Of a DNA stretch of 8,065 nt, positions 1 through 6,190 are shown piece after piece (position 1 is the first letter of the stretch; each line of letters begins with the position of its first letter). The translations under genes were made by a program, and so were the position numbers. The notes below the pieces were generated by a model. The model saw nothing but the letters and a program-made list of their open reading frames with translations. It was not told the origin of the DNA and did no database searches. Source of the stretch: Planctomycetota bacterium (GTDB lineage: Bacteria > Planctomycetota > UBA1135 > UBA2386); NCBI GenBank assembly GCA_003235605.1, contig QJVU01000695.1, positions 1 through 8,065 on the forward strand, read 5' to 3'.

Positions 1-379
1 GGATGCGTCGCACGCCAGCCTTCTTGCAGATCTCGGCCTGCTGGCTCAGCTGCTCCTCGAGACTCGGGGTGTTCGGAGGCAGGAGGCTGACAACGGTGCG
101 GATGCCATAGCGGTCGAGGACCCGTTCCAGGTTGTGTGGTTGCAGCAGCGCGCTGCGGTAGAGGACGCCGGGCTCCACGACCAGCAGTCGGCGCGGCGTG
201 TGGTACCAGGATAGCCCCGCGACAACGGCGACAACGGTTGCAGCAACCGAGAGCCCGGCGACCAGCATCAAGCGGCGCTTGGACCGCGGCGCAGGATGTG
301 AGACGGCCTCCATGATGCTACCCGGGCAGTCCGTACCAGGCTTGCCACGAGGGCCGCCGGTGAAGCTGTGCTTGTCCAT
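1..379 (-). CDS. Membrane-anchored tyrosine/dual-specificity phosphatase-like protein, N-terminal part (truncated by window edge)
   Basis: Reads from the minus strand and runs off the left edge, so only the N-terminal portion is visible (126 codons from ATG at 379; 104 from the in-frame ATG at 313). Counted from ATG 313, a Lys/Arg-rich stretch (RSKRR) precedes one hydrophobic segment at about residues 15-35 (LMLVAGLSVAATVVAVVAGL), so the protein is probably anchored with its enzymatic part outside the cytoplasm. After it come VEPGVLYRSALLQ, then LERVLDRYGIRTVVSL, the pattern that opens the DSPc/Y_phosphatase3 and Siw14-like phosphatase fold (residue motif 'YRS ... GI.TVVSL'). The catalytic HCxxGxxR loop would lie beyond the window, so activity cannot be judged. 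ATG 379 is only 32 bp after the methyltransferase stop and the added 22 codons have coding-like third positions; ATG 313 leaves 98 bp and neither has a strong Shine-Dalgarno. It is the last visible gene of the minus-strand operon. Confidence 0.72.
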   Translation of the reverse strand, partial: MDKHSFTGGPRGKPGTDCPGSIMEAVSHPAPRSKRRLMLVAGLSVAATVVAVVAGLSWYHTPRRLLVVEPGVLYRSALLQPHNLERVLDRYGIRTVVSLLPPNTPSLEEQLSQQAEICKKAGVRRI

Positions 380-411
380 GTCCTGGATGAAACCTCGTTA
401 ATCTTGAGGGA

Positions 412-1227
412 TCAAGAGTCTTGCGGAATCAGGGGTGGTCTGCGCTGTTCCGGTGTGCGTTCCGCTGCGTCGTACCTCGCCCTGCCGGAACGTGTCGGCG
501 TGCCCGAGCGACGGCAGAGCAGGAGCACGTGGCGGCTGCCGAGCAGGACCCTGCCGCTGGCGGTGTGGTCCAGCAGCATGGCGCTTGCCTGGCGTCTTCC
601 CGTCAACAGGCGCCGCAGCCAGACCAGGACGAACAAGGGGAAGTAGCCGATCATCCGCCGCCAGTTGAACAGGCGCGGGGTGTCCACCTCGAAACTGTCG
701 CAGCCCTCCCACCGCAGCACCGTGTGCAGGGTGGGATAGGTCAGCACGTTGATGTGCGGCGCGTAGCCGGCGAGGTAGCTGTCCCTGCAGCCATCGTCGT
801 TGGGCATCATCACGTTGCCGGTCAACAGGTAGCGCAGGCGGTACTTCAGGTTCCAGTAGTTCGGCATCGTCAGCAGCAGGGTGCCGCCGGGACGCAGCAC
901 CCGCACCGAAGACGCGAGCACCAGGAACGGGGCCTTCATGTGCTCGATGACCTCGGTGGAGACCACGGCGTCGAACTCGGCGTCTCCGAAGGGCAGCGAC
1001 CCGTCGCTGAGATCGTGCCGCACGAAGCGGATGTTCCGGTGTCTCGGGCCCTCGGGCTGGACCAAGTCCAGCGCCGTGACCAGGGCTCCCGCCGCTGCCA
1101 GCTGCAGAGCCAGCTCGCCGGTACCGGTGCCCGTTTCCAGGATGTGCTTGCCTGCGAGGTCGCCGAGACTGCGCTCGAGCTTCTCGAAGGCGAGTTGCTG
1201 GACGGTCTTCTTCCGCCGCCCGGTCAT
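412..1227 (-). CDS. Class I SAM-dependent methyltransferase
   Basis: A 271-residue Rossmann-fold methyltransferase. Motif I ETGTGTG lies at residues 31-37 after HIL, the strand-2 acidic residue is D54 in ALDL, FDAVVSTEVIEHM (85-97) is the motif after strand 4, and LRPGGTLLLTMPN (111-123) is the post-III motif; this matches the Methyltransf_11/12 families. The sequence PNYWNLKYRLRYLLTG (122-137) resembles methyltransferases found beside polysaccharide or glycan genes, so a sugar, lipid or small-molecule acceptor is more likely than DNA, but the substrate is not readable. A hydrophobic, basic-flanked helix (MIGYFPLFVLVWLRRLL, 192-208) may touch the membrane. The last 30 or so residues are Arg/Pro-rich and unlike the core. 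The ATG overlaps the stop of the FG-GAP gene as ATGA and no good ribosome site precedes it, so translation is probably coupled to the upstream gene. Confidence 0.9.
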   Translation of the reverse strand: MTGRRKKTVQQLAFEKLERSLGDLAGKHILETGTGTGELALQLAAAGALVTALDLVQPEGPRHRNIRFVRHDLSDGSLPFGDAEFDAVVSTEVIEHMKAPFLVLASSVRVLRPGGTLLLTMPNYWNLKYRLRYLLTGNVMMPNDDGCRDSYLAGYAPHINVLTYPTLHTVLRWEGCDSFEVDTPRLFNWRRMIGYFPLFVLVWLRRLLTGRRQASAMLLDHTASGRVLLGSRHVLLLCRRSGTPTRSGRARYDAAERTPEQRRPPLIPQDS

Positions 1228-4200
1228 TTCGGGATGCTAGCCGAAGTCCGCCTCGGGTTCTCGAGGATCCTGCAGCCACCCCAGAAAGCTGCCAGGACGA
1301 GGTCCAGATCTCCGTCGCCGTCGATGTCGGTGAACACGGCGCCGGCGAAGCCACCGGGGCTGTTGGGCAACATCCCCGCGCGCTCGGCGAGGCGGCCGGC
1401 GTCCGCGAAGTAGAGGTGGTTGTTCCCCCAGAAGTGAGCGGAGAACAGGTCCGGCCTGCCGTCGCCGTCCACGTCGCCGAAGACCACGTGGGCACCACCC
1501 CCGAGAGCGGGGCGGAACACGCCCACAGGGGCCTCCTGGAACTGTCCGCGGCCGTCGTTCAGGAACAACCGGTTGACCTGAGCACCGCCGTTGGCGATTG
1601 CCGCATCCAGATCGCCATCGCCGTCCACGTCGGCCAGGGCAATTCCGTAGGACTGGTCGCCTTGGTTGTCGGGCAAGGCGTTGGCGGCCTCGGTGAAGGT
1701 CGCGGAACCGCTGTTGAGGTAGAGGCGCACGCGCTGCATGAAGTTCGCGACCAGCAGGTCCAGGTCGCCGTCGCCGTCCACGTCCCCCAGGGCGACGCCC
1801 TTGCTGGTGTCGTCGATGAGCTTCGAGTTGTCCAGGGCCGTGAACCGGAGCTTGCCGTCGTTGCGCAGGATGACCTCCCGGCCGGACACCGCGAACACCA
1901 GGTCCGGGTCCCGGTCGCCGTCCAGGTCGCCGACGACGACCTCCTCGCTGCCACCGGCAGGGGCGGGAAGACCCAGTCCCTTGGCGAAAAAGCCCTTGTC
2001 CTGTCCCTGGAAGACCAGTGGTGGTCCGCCGGCGACCGCGAGCACCACGTCCAGCCGGCCATCCCCGTCCAGGTCCGCGAGCTTGACGTCGTTGGCGCTG
2101 GCGGTGACCTGCGGGAAGCTGCCCTTGCCCATGATCCCCGTGCCGGCGTTGATCCGGACCCGGGCTCCTACCTCGAGGTCGGCAAACACCAGGTCGGGAA
2201 GCCCGTTGCCGGTGAGATCGCCGGCGGCGACAGCGGTCGTGGAGGCCGGCTCGGCTCCCAGCAGTTCCCGCGTGGCGTCGCGGAGTGCGCCGGCAGGGGG
2301 CTCTTCGTAGTGGAAGCCTGTGGCGTGGGTCTGCGGCGGGAAACCCGGCACGCGGATCGTGACCGGGGCGGGGCCGGCGGACCCCGAGGGCACGACGCCC
2401 TGCAGCGTGCGATCGTCCGCGACGGTGAGCTCCGTTACCGGGACGCCGCCGACCGCCGCCGTCGTACCCGCCATGAAGCCCTGGCCGCGGAAGGTGACCC
2501 AGGTTCCCCCGGCGGGAGTGCCCCAGTTCGGCTCCACCCGCGTGAGCCGAGGAGCCTGATCCGGAGGCAACGGCAGCTCCCGGGCCAGGTAGAGGGTGTC
2601 CTGCCGATTCCCCCAACAGGTCACCAGGATGTCCAGGGCGCCGTCGCCGTCGGCGTCCAGGACCTGCACGTCGTAAGCCGGGTCATCCGGCGTGAAGAAG
2701 TCCGCGCGGGGGAGGGCCGCGAACCTGCCGTGACCGTCGTTGGTCGCGACCACGGAGGGGTTGTGCGTGTTGGCGAACACCAGGTCGAGGTCGCCGTCGC
2801 CGTCCAGGTCGGCAAGGTCCACGTCGTACGTGGACATCTCCCCGAGGGACAGCTGCGAGCTGGCGTCCGCGAAGCGGAGCTTGCCCTGGTTGACGTAGAG
2901 GTGACTCTGTCCCTGGAACGTTCCTGCGACGATGTCCAGGTCACCGTCGCCGTCCAGGTCCCCGAGGACCGCACTGGTGTGGAAGGCCTGGTGCGGTGGC
3001 AGCGGGCCTGCCAGCGCGAAGTACCCGCCCACGTTCTCGTAGATGCGGTCGGTCTCGCCGTAGCCTGCTGCGAAGAGGTCCAGGTCGCCGTCTCCATCCA
3101 GATCTCCAAGGTCGACGTCGTACGTGCGGGTCGGCGCCAGGGGGATCCGCGCTGCCGTCGCATCCGCGAAGAAACCGCGCCCATTGTTGAGGTAGACACG
3201 GATCTGGCCGCCCCTGCGGCTGTCCTCGTGGTCGACGAGGTTGGCGACTACCAGGTCCAGGTCGCCGTCGCCGTCCAGGTCGCCGGCCCGCAGGTCCTCG
3301 CTGAAATCGGGTGTTGCCGGCATGCGCCCGTCTTCGAGGGTCACGTCCCGAAAGTGGCCCGTCCCGTCGTTGAGGTAGAGGCGGTTGCGGCCGCCCTCGA
3401 CCGCCACCGCGACGTCTACGTCGCCGTCGCCGTCTGCATCGAACGGCTCCAGGTGGACGGTGTCCAGGCGCAGTGGAGGCATGTGGCTGGCAGTCACGTC
3501 GGTGAACCGTCCGCGGCCATCGTTGAGATAGAGCCGGTCCACCTGGGACGCATAGGAGGGGATCAACAGGTCCGGATCGCCGTCGCCGTCCACGTCGCAC
3601 ACGGCAGCATCCTGACTGAAGGCGTGGTCCGCCGGCAGGTGGCTCAGGGAGACATCCAGGAAGCGGGCCGGGCCACGGCCGTGGTTGACCGGGATCGCGG
3701 CCGGCAACGTGGCCAGCTGCCTACTGGCCCCATCCAACAGCAGGATGGATGCCGGGCCGGCGGGCACCCCTGCCAGGAGGAACGAGTAGATCCCCGGCGC
3801 TTCCCGCTGCAGGTTGCTCACCGGGTTTCCGCCCACGAGGATCCGGACAGGTCGCGGATCGGGGCTCAGGTGCAGCGCCGCGTCGACACAGCCTCCCGAC
3901 AGCACTCCCCCCGCGGCAAACAACCGGTCCACGACCGTGACCGGCGGGCCGGTGATCGGGGCATTGGCGGCCGCTGCGTGCAGGGCGACGTCGAACCGGC
4001 TTCCCATGGCTGCAGGCCGCACGTTGCCCAGGATCAGAAACGATGCGGCCGCGCCGGGGTCGAAGTGGCGGCCCAGGCGCACCGAGGCTGTGCCACCCGT
4101 CAGGTCCAACTCGGCGAGAAGGGTATCGGAGTCTTGGTCGAAGCTCTGGTTGCGGTCGCGGTCCTCCACCAGACGCAGGCCCCGAACCGGCGGGATGCCG

Positions 4201-4418
4201 CCCGCGGTCCGCACCTGCAACTGCAGGGTCTCCACGGTTCCCCCGGCGCCGATTCCCTGGAGACCGAACGCCAGCAGCACGACGGATCTGGCCCCGGGCT
4301 CCACGACGAGAGGTTGTGCCGGTCCGGTCTGGAGGCTGACCCCCGGCGGGGCGGACGAGCTGTGGTGGCAACCGGAGAACCCCAGGGCGGCGAGCAGAAC
4401 CGGGAGCAACCGGGACAA
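1224..4418 (-). CDS. FG-GAP/VCBS-repeat lipoprotein with central IPT/TIG domain (7 + 7 blades)
   Basis: A 1064-residue surface lipoprotein. The N-terminus MSRLLPVLLAALGFSGC is a lipoprotein signal with lipobox FSGC, lipidated Cys at 17, followed by a His/Ser/Pro linker. Residues 27-165 form an unrecognised beta-rich domain with an Asp-rich loop, DRDRNQSFDQD (86-96), that could bind calcium; 166-260 resembles an Ig-like or carboxypeptidase-regulatory-like region. Seven FG-GAP/VCBS units follow (first DxDxDGDxD loop at 275), then an IPT/TIG domain at about 621-703 (RVEPNWGTPAGGTWVTFRG ... GFHYEE), then seven more units (first loop about 734, last at 1031) to the C-terminus. Each unit has the pattern D(L/V)DGDGDLDL(V) then YLNDGRGRF, the integrin-alpha-like blade with calcium loop, so two seven-bladed propellers are likely. 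The family commonly serves adhesion or ligand binding; the ligand is unknown. The start is TTG at 4418, the only reasonable start before the lipobox, with AGG eight bases upstream overlapping the preceding gene's stop. Confidence 0.9.
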   Translation of the reverse strand: MSRLLPVLLAALGFSGCHHSSSAPPGVSLQTGPAQPLVVEPGARSVVLLAFGLQGIGAGGTVETLQLQVRTAGGIPPVRGLRLVEDRDRNQSFDQDSDTLLAELDLTGGTASVRLGRHFDPGAAASFLILGNVRPAAMGSRFDVALHAAAANAPITGPPVTVVDRLFAAGGVLSGGCVDAALHLSPDPRPVRILVGGNPVSNLQREAPGIYSFLLAGVPAGPASILLLDGASRQLATLPAAIPVNHGRGPARFLDVSLSHLPADHAFSQDAAVCDVDGDGDPDLLIPSYASQVDRLYLNDGRGRFTDVTASHMPPLRLDTVHLEPFDADGDGDVDVAVAVEGGRNRLYLNDGTGHFRDVTLEDGRMPATPDFSEDLRAGDLDGDGDLDLVVANLVDHEDSRRGGQIRVYLNNGRGFFADATAARIPLAPTRTYDVDLGDLDGDGDLDLFAAGYGETDRIYENVGGYFALAGPLPPHQAFHTSAVLGDLDGDGDLDIVAGTFQGQSHLYVNQGKLRFADASSQLSLGEMSTYDVDLADLDGDGDLDLVFANTHNPSVVATNDGHGRFAALPRADFFTPDDPAYDVQVLDADGDGALDILVTCWGNRQDTLYLARELPLPPDQAPRLTRVEPNWGTPAGGTWVTFRGQGFMAGTTAAVGGVPVTELTVADDRTLQGVVPSGSAGPAPVTIRVPGFPPQTHATGFHYEEPPAGALRDATRELLGAEPASTTAVAAGDLTGNGLPDLVFADLEVGARVRINAGTGIMGKGSFPQVTASANDVKLADLDGDGRLDVVLAVAGGPPLVFQGQDKGFFAKGLGLPAPAGGSEEVVVGDLDGDRDPDLVFAVSGREVILRNDGKLRFTALDNSKLIDDTSKGVALGDVDGDGDLDLLVANFMQRVRLYLNSGSATFTEAANALPDNQGDQSYGIALADVDGDGDLDAAIANGGAQVNRLFLNDGRGQFQEAPVGVFRPALGGGAHVVFGDVDGDGRPDLFSAHFWGNNHLYFADAGRLAERAGMLPNSPGGFAGAVFTDIDGDGDLDLVLAAFWGGCRILENPRRTSASIPK
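1310..3600. repeat. Dispersed intragenic repeats encoding fourteen Asp-Gly calcium loops
   Basis: The block coding for DxDGDGDLD recurs fourteen times inside the FG-GAP gene, in two clusters of seven (loops near residues 275-600 and 734-1031). On the plus strand it reads as variants of CCAGGTCGCCGTCGCCGTCC, several of them nearly identical over more than 20 bases (for example near 1750, 2785, 2940, 3255). The gaps between blocks are about 110-170 bases, i.e. one blade. Such near-identical short repeats allow slippage or recombination that adds or removes whole blades. They also explain why the opposite strand stays open for over a thousand codons. Confidence 0.8.
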
Positions 4419-4423
4419 GAGCG

Positions 4424-4429
4424 CTACCT
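4424..4429 (-). promoter_or_regulatory. Ribosome binding site for FG-GAP gene overlapping upstream stop codon
   Basis: On the minus strand AGGTAG contains both the stop codon TAG of the ConA-like gene (4426-4424) and an AGG core eight bases before the TTG start at 4418. With a 5-bp gap between the genes, terminating ribosomes would sit on the start region of the next gene. This supports the TTG start and translational coupling. Confidence 0.5.
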
Positions 4430-5485
4430 GGCGATCGCCACCGCTGCGGCGTTGGTGGGACGCAGCAGCGACGTCGGGCTTTTGTAGCTCACGCCGGCAA
4501 ACCGCAGGGAGACACCCTCGAGGGGCACCGCGGCCTTCGCAGGCACGATCACCTTCGCTGCCGCCTTGCCGCTGCTGTCCAGGGTGCCGGCGGTTCCGGG
4601 AAAGAACCCGGCGAGGTTCTTGTTCGCCAGCATGATGTCGCTCAAGGGATCCCAGTTGAGGGGTAGCGTCCCTCCCGGCAGGGCTGTGCCGGGGACGCTG
4701 CCGGTGAAGGAGCCCACCAGGATGTAGCCGTGTCCGGCCCGGGTGGCGCCCAGGTCCAGGCCCAGGCCGATGGTGCCGCCGCCCAGGGCCGAGAACCCGG
4801 CGCGGTCCGCGGCCAGCTCCGGCTTCGGCTGCTGGAGATCGAAGAACAGGTAGTCACCGGTGGTGGGAGAGGTCGTCGAACCCCACCAAAGCCAGAAGCT
4901 GGTGGAGATCCCGACGTTCAGTGTGCCGGTCACCGACCACTTCACGGCGCCGACCTTGGTCCAGGTCATGCCGTCGAGGCTGTAGGACGAGGCGAAATCG
5001 GCGCCGGTCCGGGCGATGCGCAGGTAGAGCTCTTTGGCGGAGACCGTCGTGTTGCCGTGGAACGTCGTCTGGCTGTTGGCGATGTTGCCGTAGTAGAGGA
5101 CGTTCTGGGAGTTGTAGGCGTTCGTCCGCTTGAGCTGCAGGTTGTTGCTGGTGTCCTTCCAGATCATCAGGCCGCTCTCCATGGCGGCGGGGGACTGGGG
5201 ATAGTTGACCGCCACGTGGGTGGTGATGACGAAGTCGCCCGTCGTCTGGACGGTCAGCATCGGGCCGGCGTAGAGCGGTGCAGCGTGCCCGGTAGTGTGG
5301 TCGTTCCCTGGCGGCACCACCATGCGCAACCGACCCCGCACCGTGCCCAGCTGGAAGGAGCAATCGCTCCCGGGATCGCTCCAGGCCCAGGCGGTCGCCA
5401 GGGTCTTGGCGGTGAAGTCGTCGTGGAACTGGGCCGGAAGGGCAGCCGCTGCCGCCAGGAGCACGAGAAGGGGGCCCGCTCTCAT
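4424..5485 (-). CDS. Secreted concanavalin-A-like (DUF1349 / GH43 C-terminal type) protein with Gly-rich C-terminal domain
   Basis: A 353-residue exported protein. Residues 1-18 form a signal peptide (MRAGPLLVLLAAAAALPA, probable cleavage before QF). Residues 20-218 have the strand pattern of a beta-jelly-roll lectin/glucanase fold: FHDDFTAKTLATAWAW near the start, then AMESGLMIWKDTSNNLQLKR (101-120), LYLRIARTGADFASSYSLDG (153-172) and MTWTKVG, as in DUF1349 and the C-terminal module of GH43 beta-xylosidases. No catalytic residues are recognisable, so it is better read as a binding module than an enzyme. Residues 228-335 are a second domain (GGGTIGLGLDLGA, YILVGSFTGSVPG, LPLNWDPLS, GTLDSSGKA) resembling a C-terminal module recalled from many planctomycete secreted proteins; this is a recollection, not a search. 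An in-frame extension to 5788 overlaps the CBS gene and lacks a signal peptide, so ATG 5485 is chosen. First gene of the probable operon. Confidence 0.85.
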   Translation of the reverse strand: MRAGPLLVLLAAAAALPAQFHDDFTAKTLATAWAWSDPGSDCSFQLGTVRGRLRMVVPPGNDHTTGHAAPLYAGPMLTVQTTGDFVITTHVAVNYPQSPAAMESGLMIWKDTSNNLQLKRTNAYNSQNVLYYGNIANSQTTFHGNTTVSAKELYLRIARTGADFASSYSLDGMTWTKVGAVKWSVTGTLNVGISTSFWLWWGSTTSPTTGDYLFFDLQQPKPELAADRAGFSALGGGTIGLGLDLGATRAGHGYILVGSFTGSVPGTALPGGTLPLNWDPLSDIMLANKNLAGFFPGTAGTLDSSGKAAAKVIVPAKAAVPLEGVSLRFAGVSYKSPTSLLRPTNAAAVAIAR

Positions 5486-5494
5486 GGTCCCCGA

Positions 5495-5524
5495 AGGATA
5501 GGACCCCACGCGGTGGCATGTCCA
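5495..5524 (-). promoter_or_regulatory. Candidate sigma-70-type promoter of the secreted-protein operon
   Basis: On the minus strand a TGGACA box (5524-5519, five of six bases to TTGACA) is separated by 18 bases from TATCCT (5500-5495, four of six to TATAAT). The -10 box ends nine bases before the ATG at 5485, so a transcript from it would be nearly leaderless; this fits the absence of a strong ribosome site (only GGGGA close to the ATG). The match is modest and GC-rich genomes often use divergent boxes, so this is a hypothesis. Confidence 0.3.
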
Positions 5525-5563
5525 GGCCCGACGCCCCACGCGGTGGCATGTCCCGGCCGGACC
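5504..5563. repeat. Two tandem 30-bp direct repeats upstream of the secreted-protein gene
   Basis: Units 5504-5533 and 5534-5563 match at 27 of 30 bases; the first 20 bases of each (CCCCACGCGGTGGCATGTCC) are identical. Each unit contains the short interrupted palindrome CCACgcgGTGG. They fill most of the 89-bp gap between the CBS gene stop and the ConA-like gene start, and the unit nearer the gene lies across the candidate -35/-10 spacer. A pair of operator sites about three helical turns apart is a natural reading; a chance duplication is the alternative. Confidence 0.8.
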
Positions 5564-5574
5564 GTCATCGCAGA

Positions 5575-6027
5575 CTAGGCATAGGCGCGATGTTGGCAGA
5601 TCTCGCCCAGAGTATCTGCGATCTCGTCCTTCAGGGTCTTGTTGTTGTCGCGCACGGCCCGCAGCACGAGGTCGTTCAGGGAGACGACACCGACCACCCC
5701 ACCGTTCTTGTCGACGACCGGAAGGCGGCGGATCTGAAACCTGCCCATCTTCTCCAGGACGGCTTCCACGGTATCGTTCTCGATGCAAGTGTGTGCTTGC
5801 TGGCTCATTGCGTCACGGGCTTGGATCCTCGAGAGCGGCTTGCCCTGGCGATAGCTCGTCAGGAAGGCATCCCGGTCCGTCACGATGCCGCACAGCGTGT
5901 CGTCGGCGGCGTCCCGGACGGGAACGAAACCGCAGTCCTCGTCGAGCATGATCTCGGCGACCTCGGACAGAGGTGTGTCGGGACGGCACGAGGCAACGCT
6001 GCGGGTCATGAGCTCTGTGACCTTCAT
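5575..6027 (-). CDS. Two-CBS-domain protein
   Basis: A 150-residue stand-alone Bateman module. CBS domain 1 spans about residues 5-60 (VTELMTRSVASCRPDTPLSE ... VPVRDAADDTLCGIVTDRD) and CBS domain 2 about 70-125 (ARDAMSQQAHTCIENDTVEA ... RRLPVVDKNGGVVGVVSLNDL), followed by a C-terminal helix. Both end in the characteristic G(I/V)V(T/S)xxD element. Such proteins bind adenine nucleotides, S-adenosyl compounds or related ligands and usually regulate a partner or respond to energy state; no effector domain is fused here, so the target is unknown. The in-frame region upstream of 6027 is open but Arg/Pro-rich and non-coding in style, and GGAGG lies ten bases before ATG 6027, so this start is chosen. 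The gene faces away from ftsH and lies upstream of the ConA-like gene on the same strand with an 89-bp gap. The length is typical for the family. Confidence 0.92.
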   Translation of the reverse strand: MKVTELMTRSVASCRPDTPLSEVAEIMLDEDCGFVPVRDAADDTLCGIVTDRDAFLTSYRQGKPLSRIQARDAMSQQAHTCIENDTVEAVLEKMGRFQIRRLPVVDKNGGVVGVVSLNDLVLRAVRDNNKTLKDEIADTLGEICQHRAYA

Positions 6028-6037
6028 GGTGACATGT

Positions 6038-6042
6038 CCTCC
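6038..6042 (-). promoter_or_regulatory. Shine-Dalgarno of the CBS-domain gene, with overlapping mini-ORF
   Basis: Minus-strand GGAGG, ten bases before ATG 6027, decides the start of the CBS gene. An ATG closer to it (6035-6033) opens a three-codon frame, Met-Ser-Pro-stop, whose TGA overlaps the real start as ATGA. Ribosomes that begin at this first ATG would terminate exactly on the gene start. Confidence 0.65.
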
Positions 6043-6069
6043 GTTTTCGCAGCTTTGGAGCCTAGGTGG

Positions 6070-6086
6070 GCCCCCCGGCAGGGGGC
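6070..6086. other. Small GC-rich hairpin
   Basis: GCCCCC (6070-6075) pairs perfectly with GGGGGC (6081-6086) around a five-base loop CGGCA. It lies 43 bases before the CBS start and 105 bases before the ftsH start. There is no T-run on either side, so it is not a typical terminator; it could be a leader structure or a protein site, or it may be chance in GC-rich DNA. Confidence 0.4.
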
Positions 6087-6190
6087 ATCGGCCGCAGGTC
6101 GTAACCCGGCGTGACCCTTGGCCGGGCGGGCGGTGCAGCCGCAATGCGGGCACTGGACTCCGCTGTGGGGATGGGTGTTCACTGTCCCTT

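Larger units (their letters stand above)
6028..6190. other. Divergent intergenic region between CBS gene and ftsH
   Basis: These 163 bases separate the two divergent starts and must hold promoters for both. No convincing -35/-10 pair was found on either strand. It contains the GGAGG site of the CBS gene and a GC hairpin at 6070-6086. A short minus-strand frame here contains CPHCGC, but has no second Cys pair and no coding character. Confidence 0.6.

Noticed and set aside
398..1498. A 366-codon minus-strand frame overlapping the methyltransferase in another frame
   Set aside because: It crosses the end of the FG-GAP gene and the whole methyltransferase out of frame and is very Arg/Ala/Pro-rich, the mark of a GC-rich shadow.
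1416..4487. A 1023-codon open frame on the plus strand, antisense to the FG-GAP gene
   Set aside because: It exists because the repeated Asp-Gly codons read as Val-Ala on the other strand and contain no stops. Its product is a monotonous VAVAVQV pattern without domains, while the minus strand has a lipobox, TIG domain and blades.
5504..5563. Guanidine-II (mini-ykkC) riboswitch, because of two tandem small hairpins
   Set aside because: That class needs two hairpins with ACGR loops. Here the arms are only four bases around GCG/CGC, the loop does not fit, and the downstream gene is not a guanidine-related transporter or enzyme.
5504..5563. CRISPR array
   Set aside because: Only two units in direct contact with no unique spacers between them; this is a plain tandem duplication.
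5486..5788. N-terminal extension of the ConA-like protein into the CBS gene
   Set aside because: The extension is Arg/Gly-rich, lies over the coding CBS gene in a different frame, and would bury the signal peptide.
6070..6086. Rho-independent terminator
   Set aside because: The stem is six base pairs but no T-run follows on either strand, and it lies between two divergent gene starts where no transcript should end.
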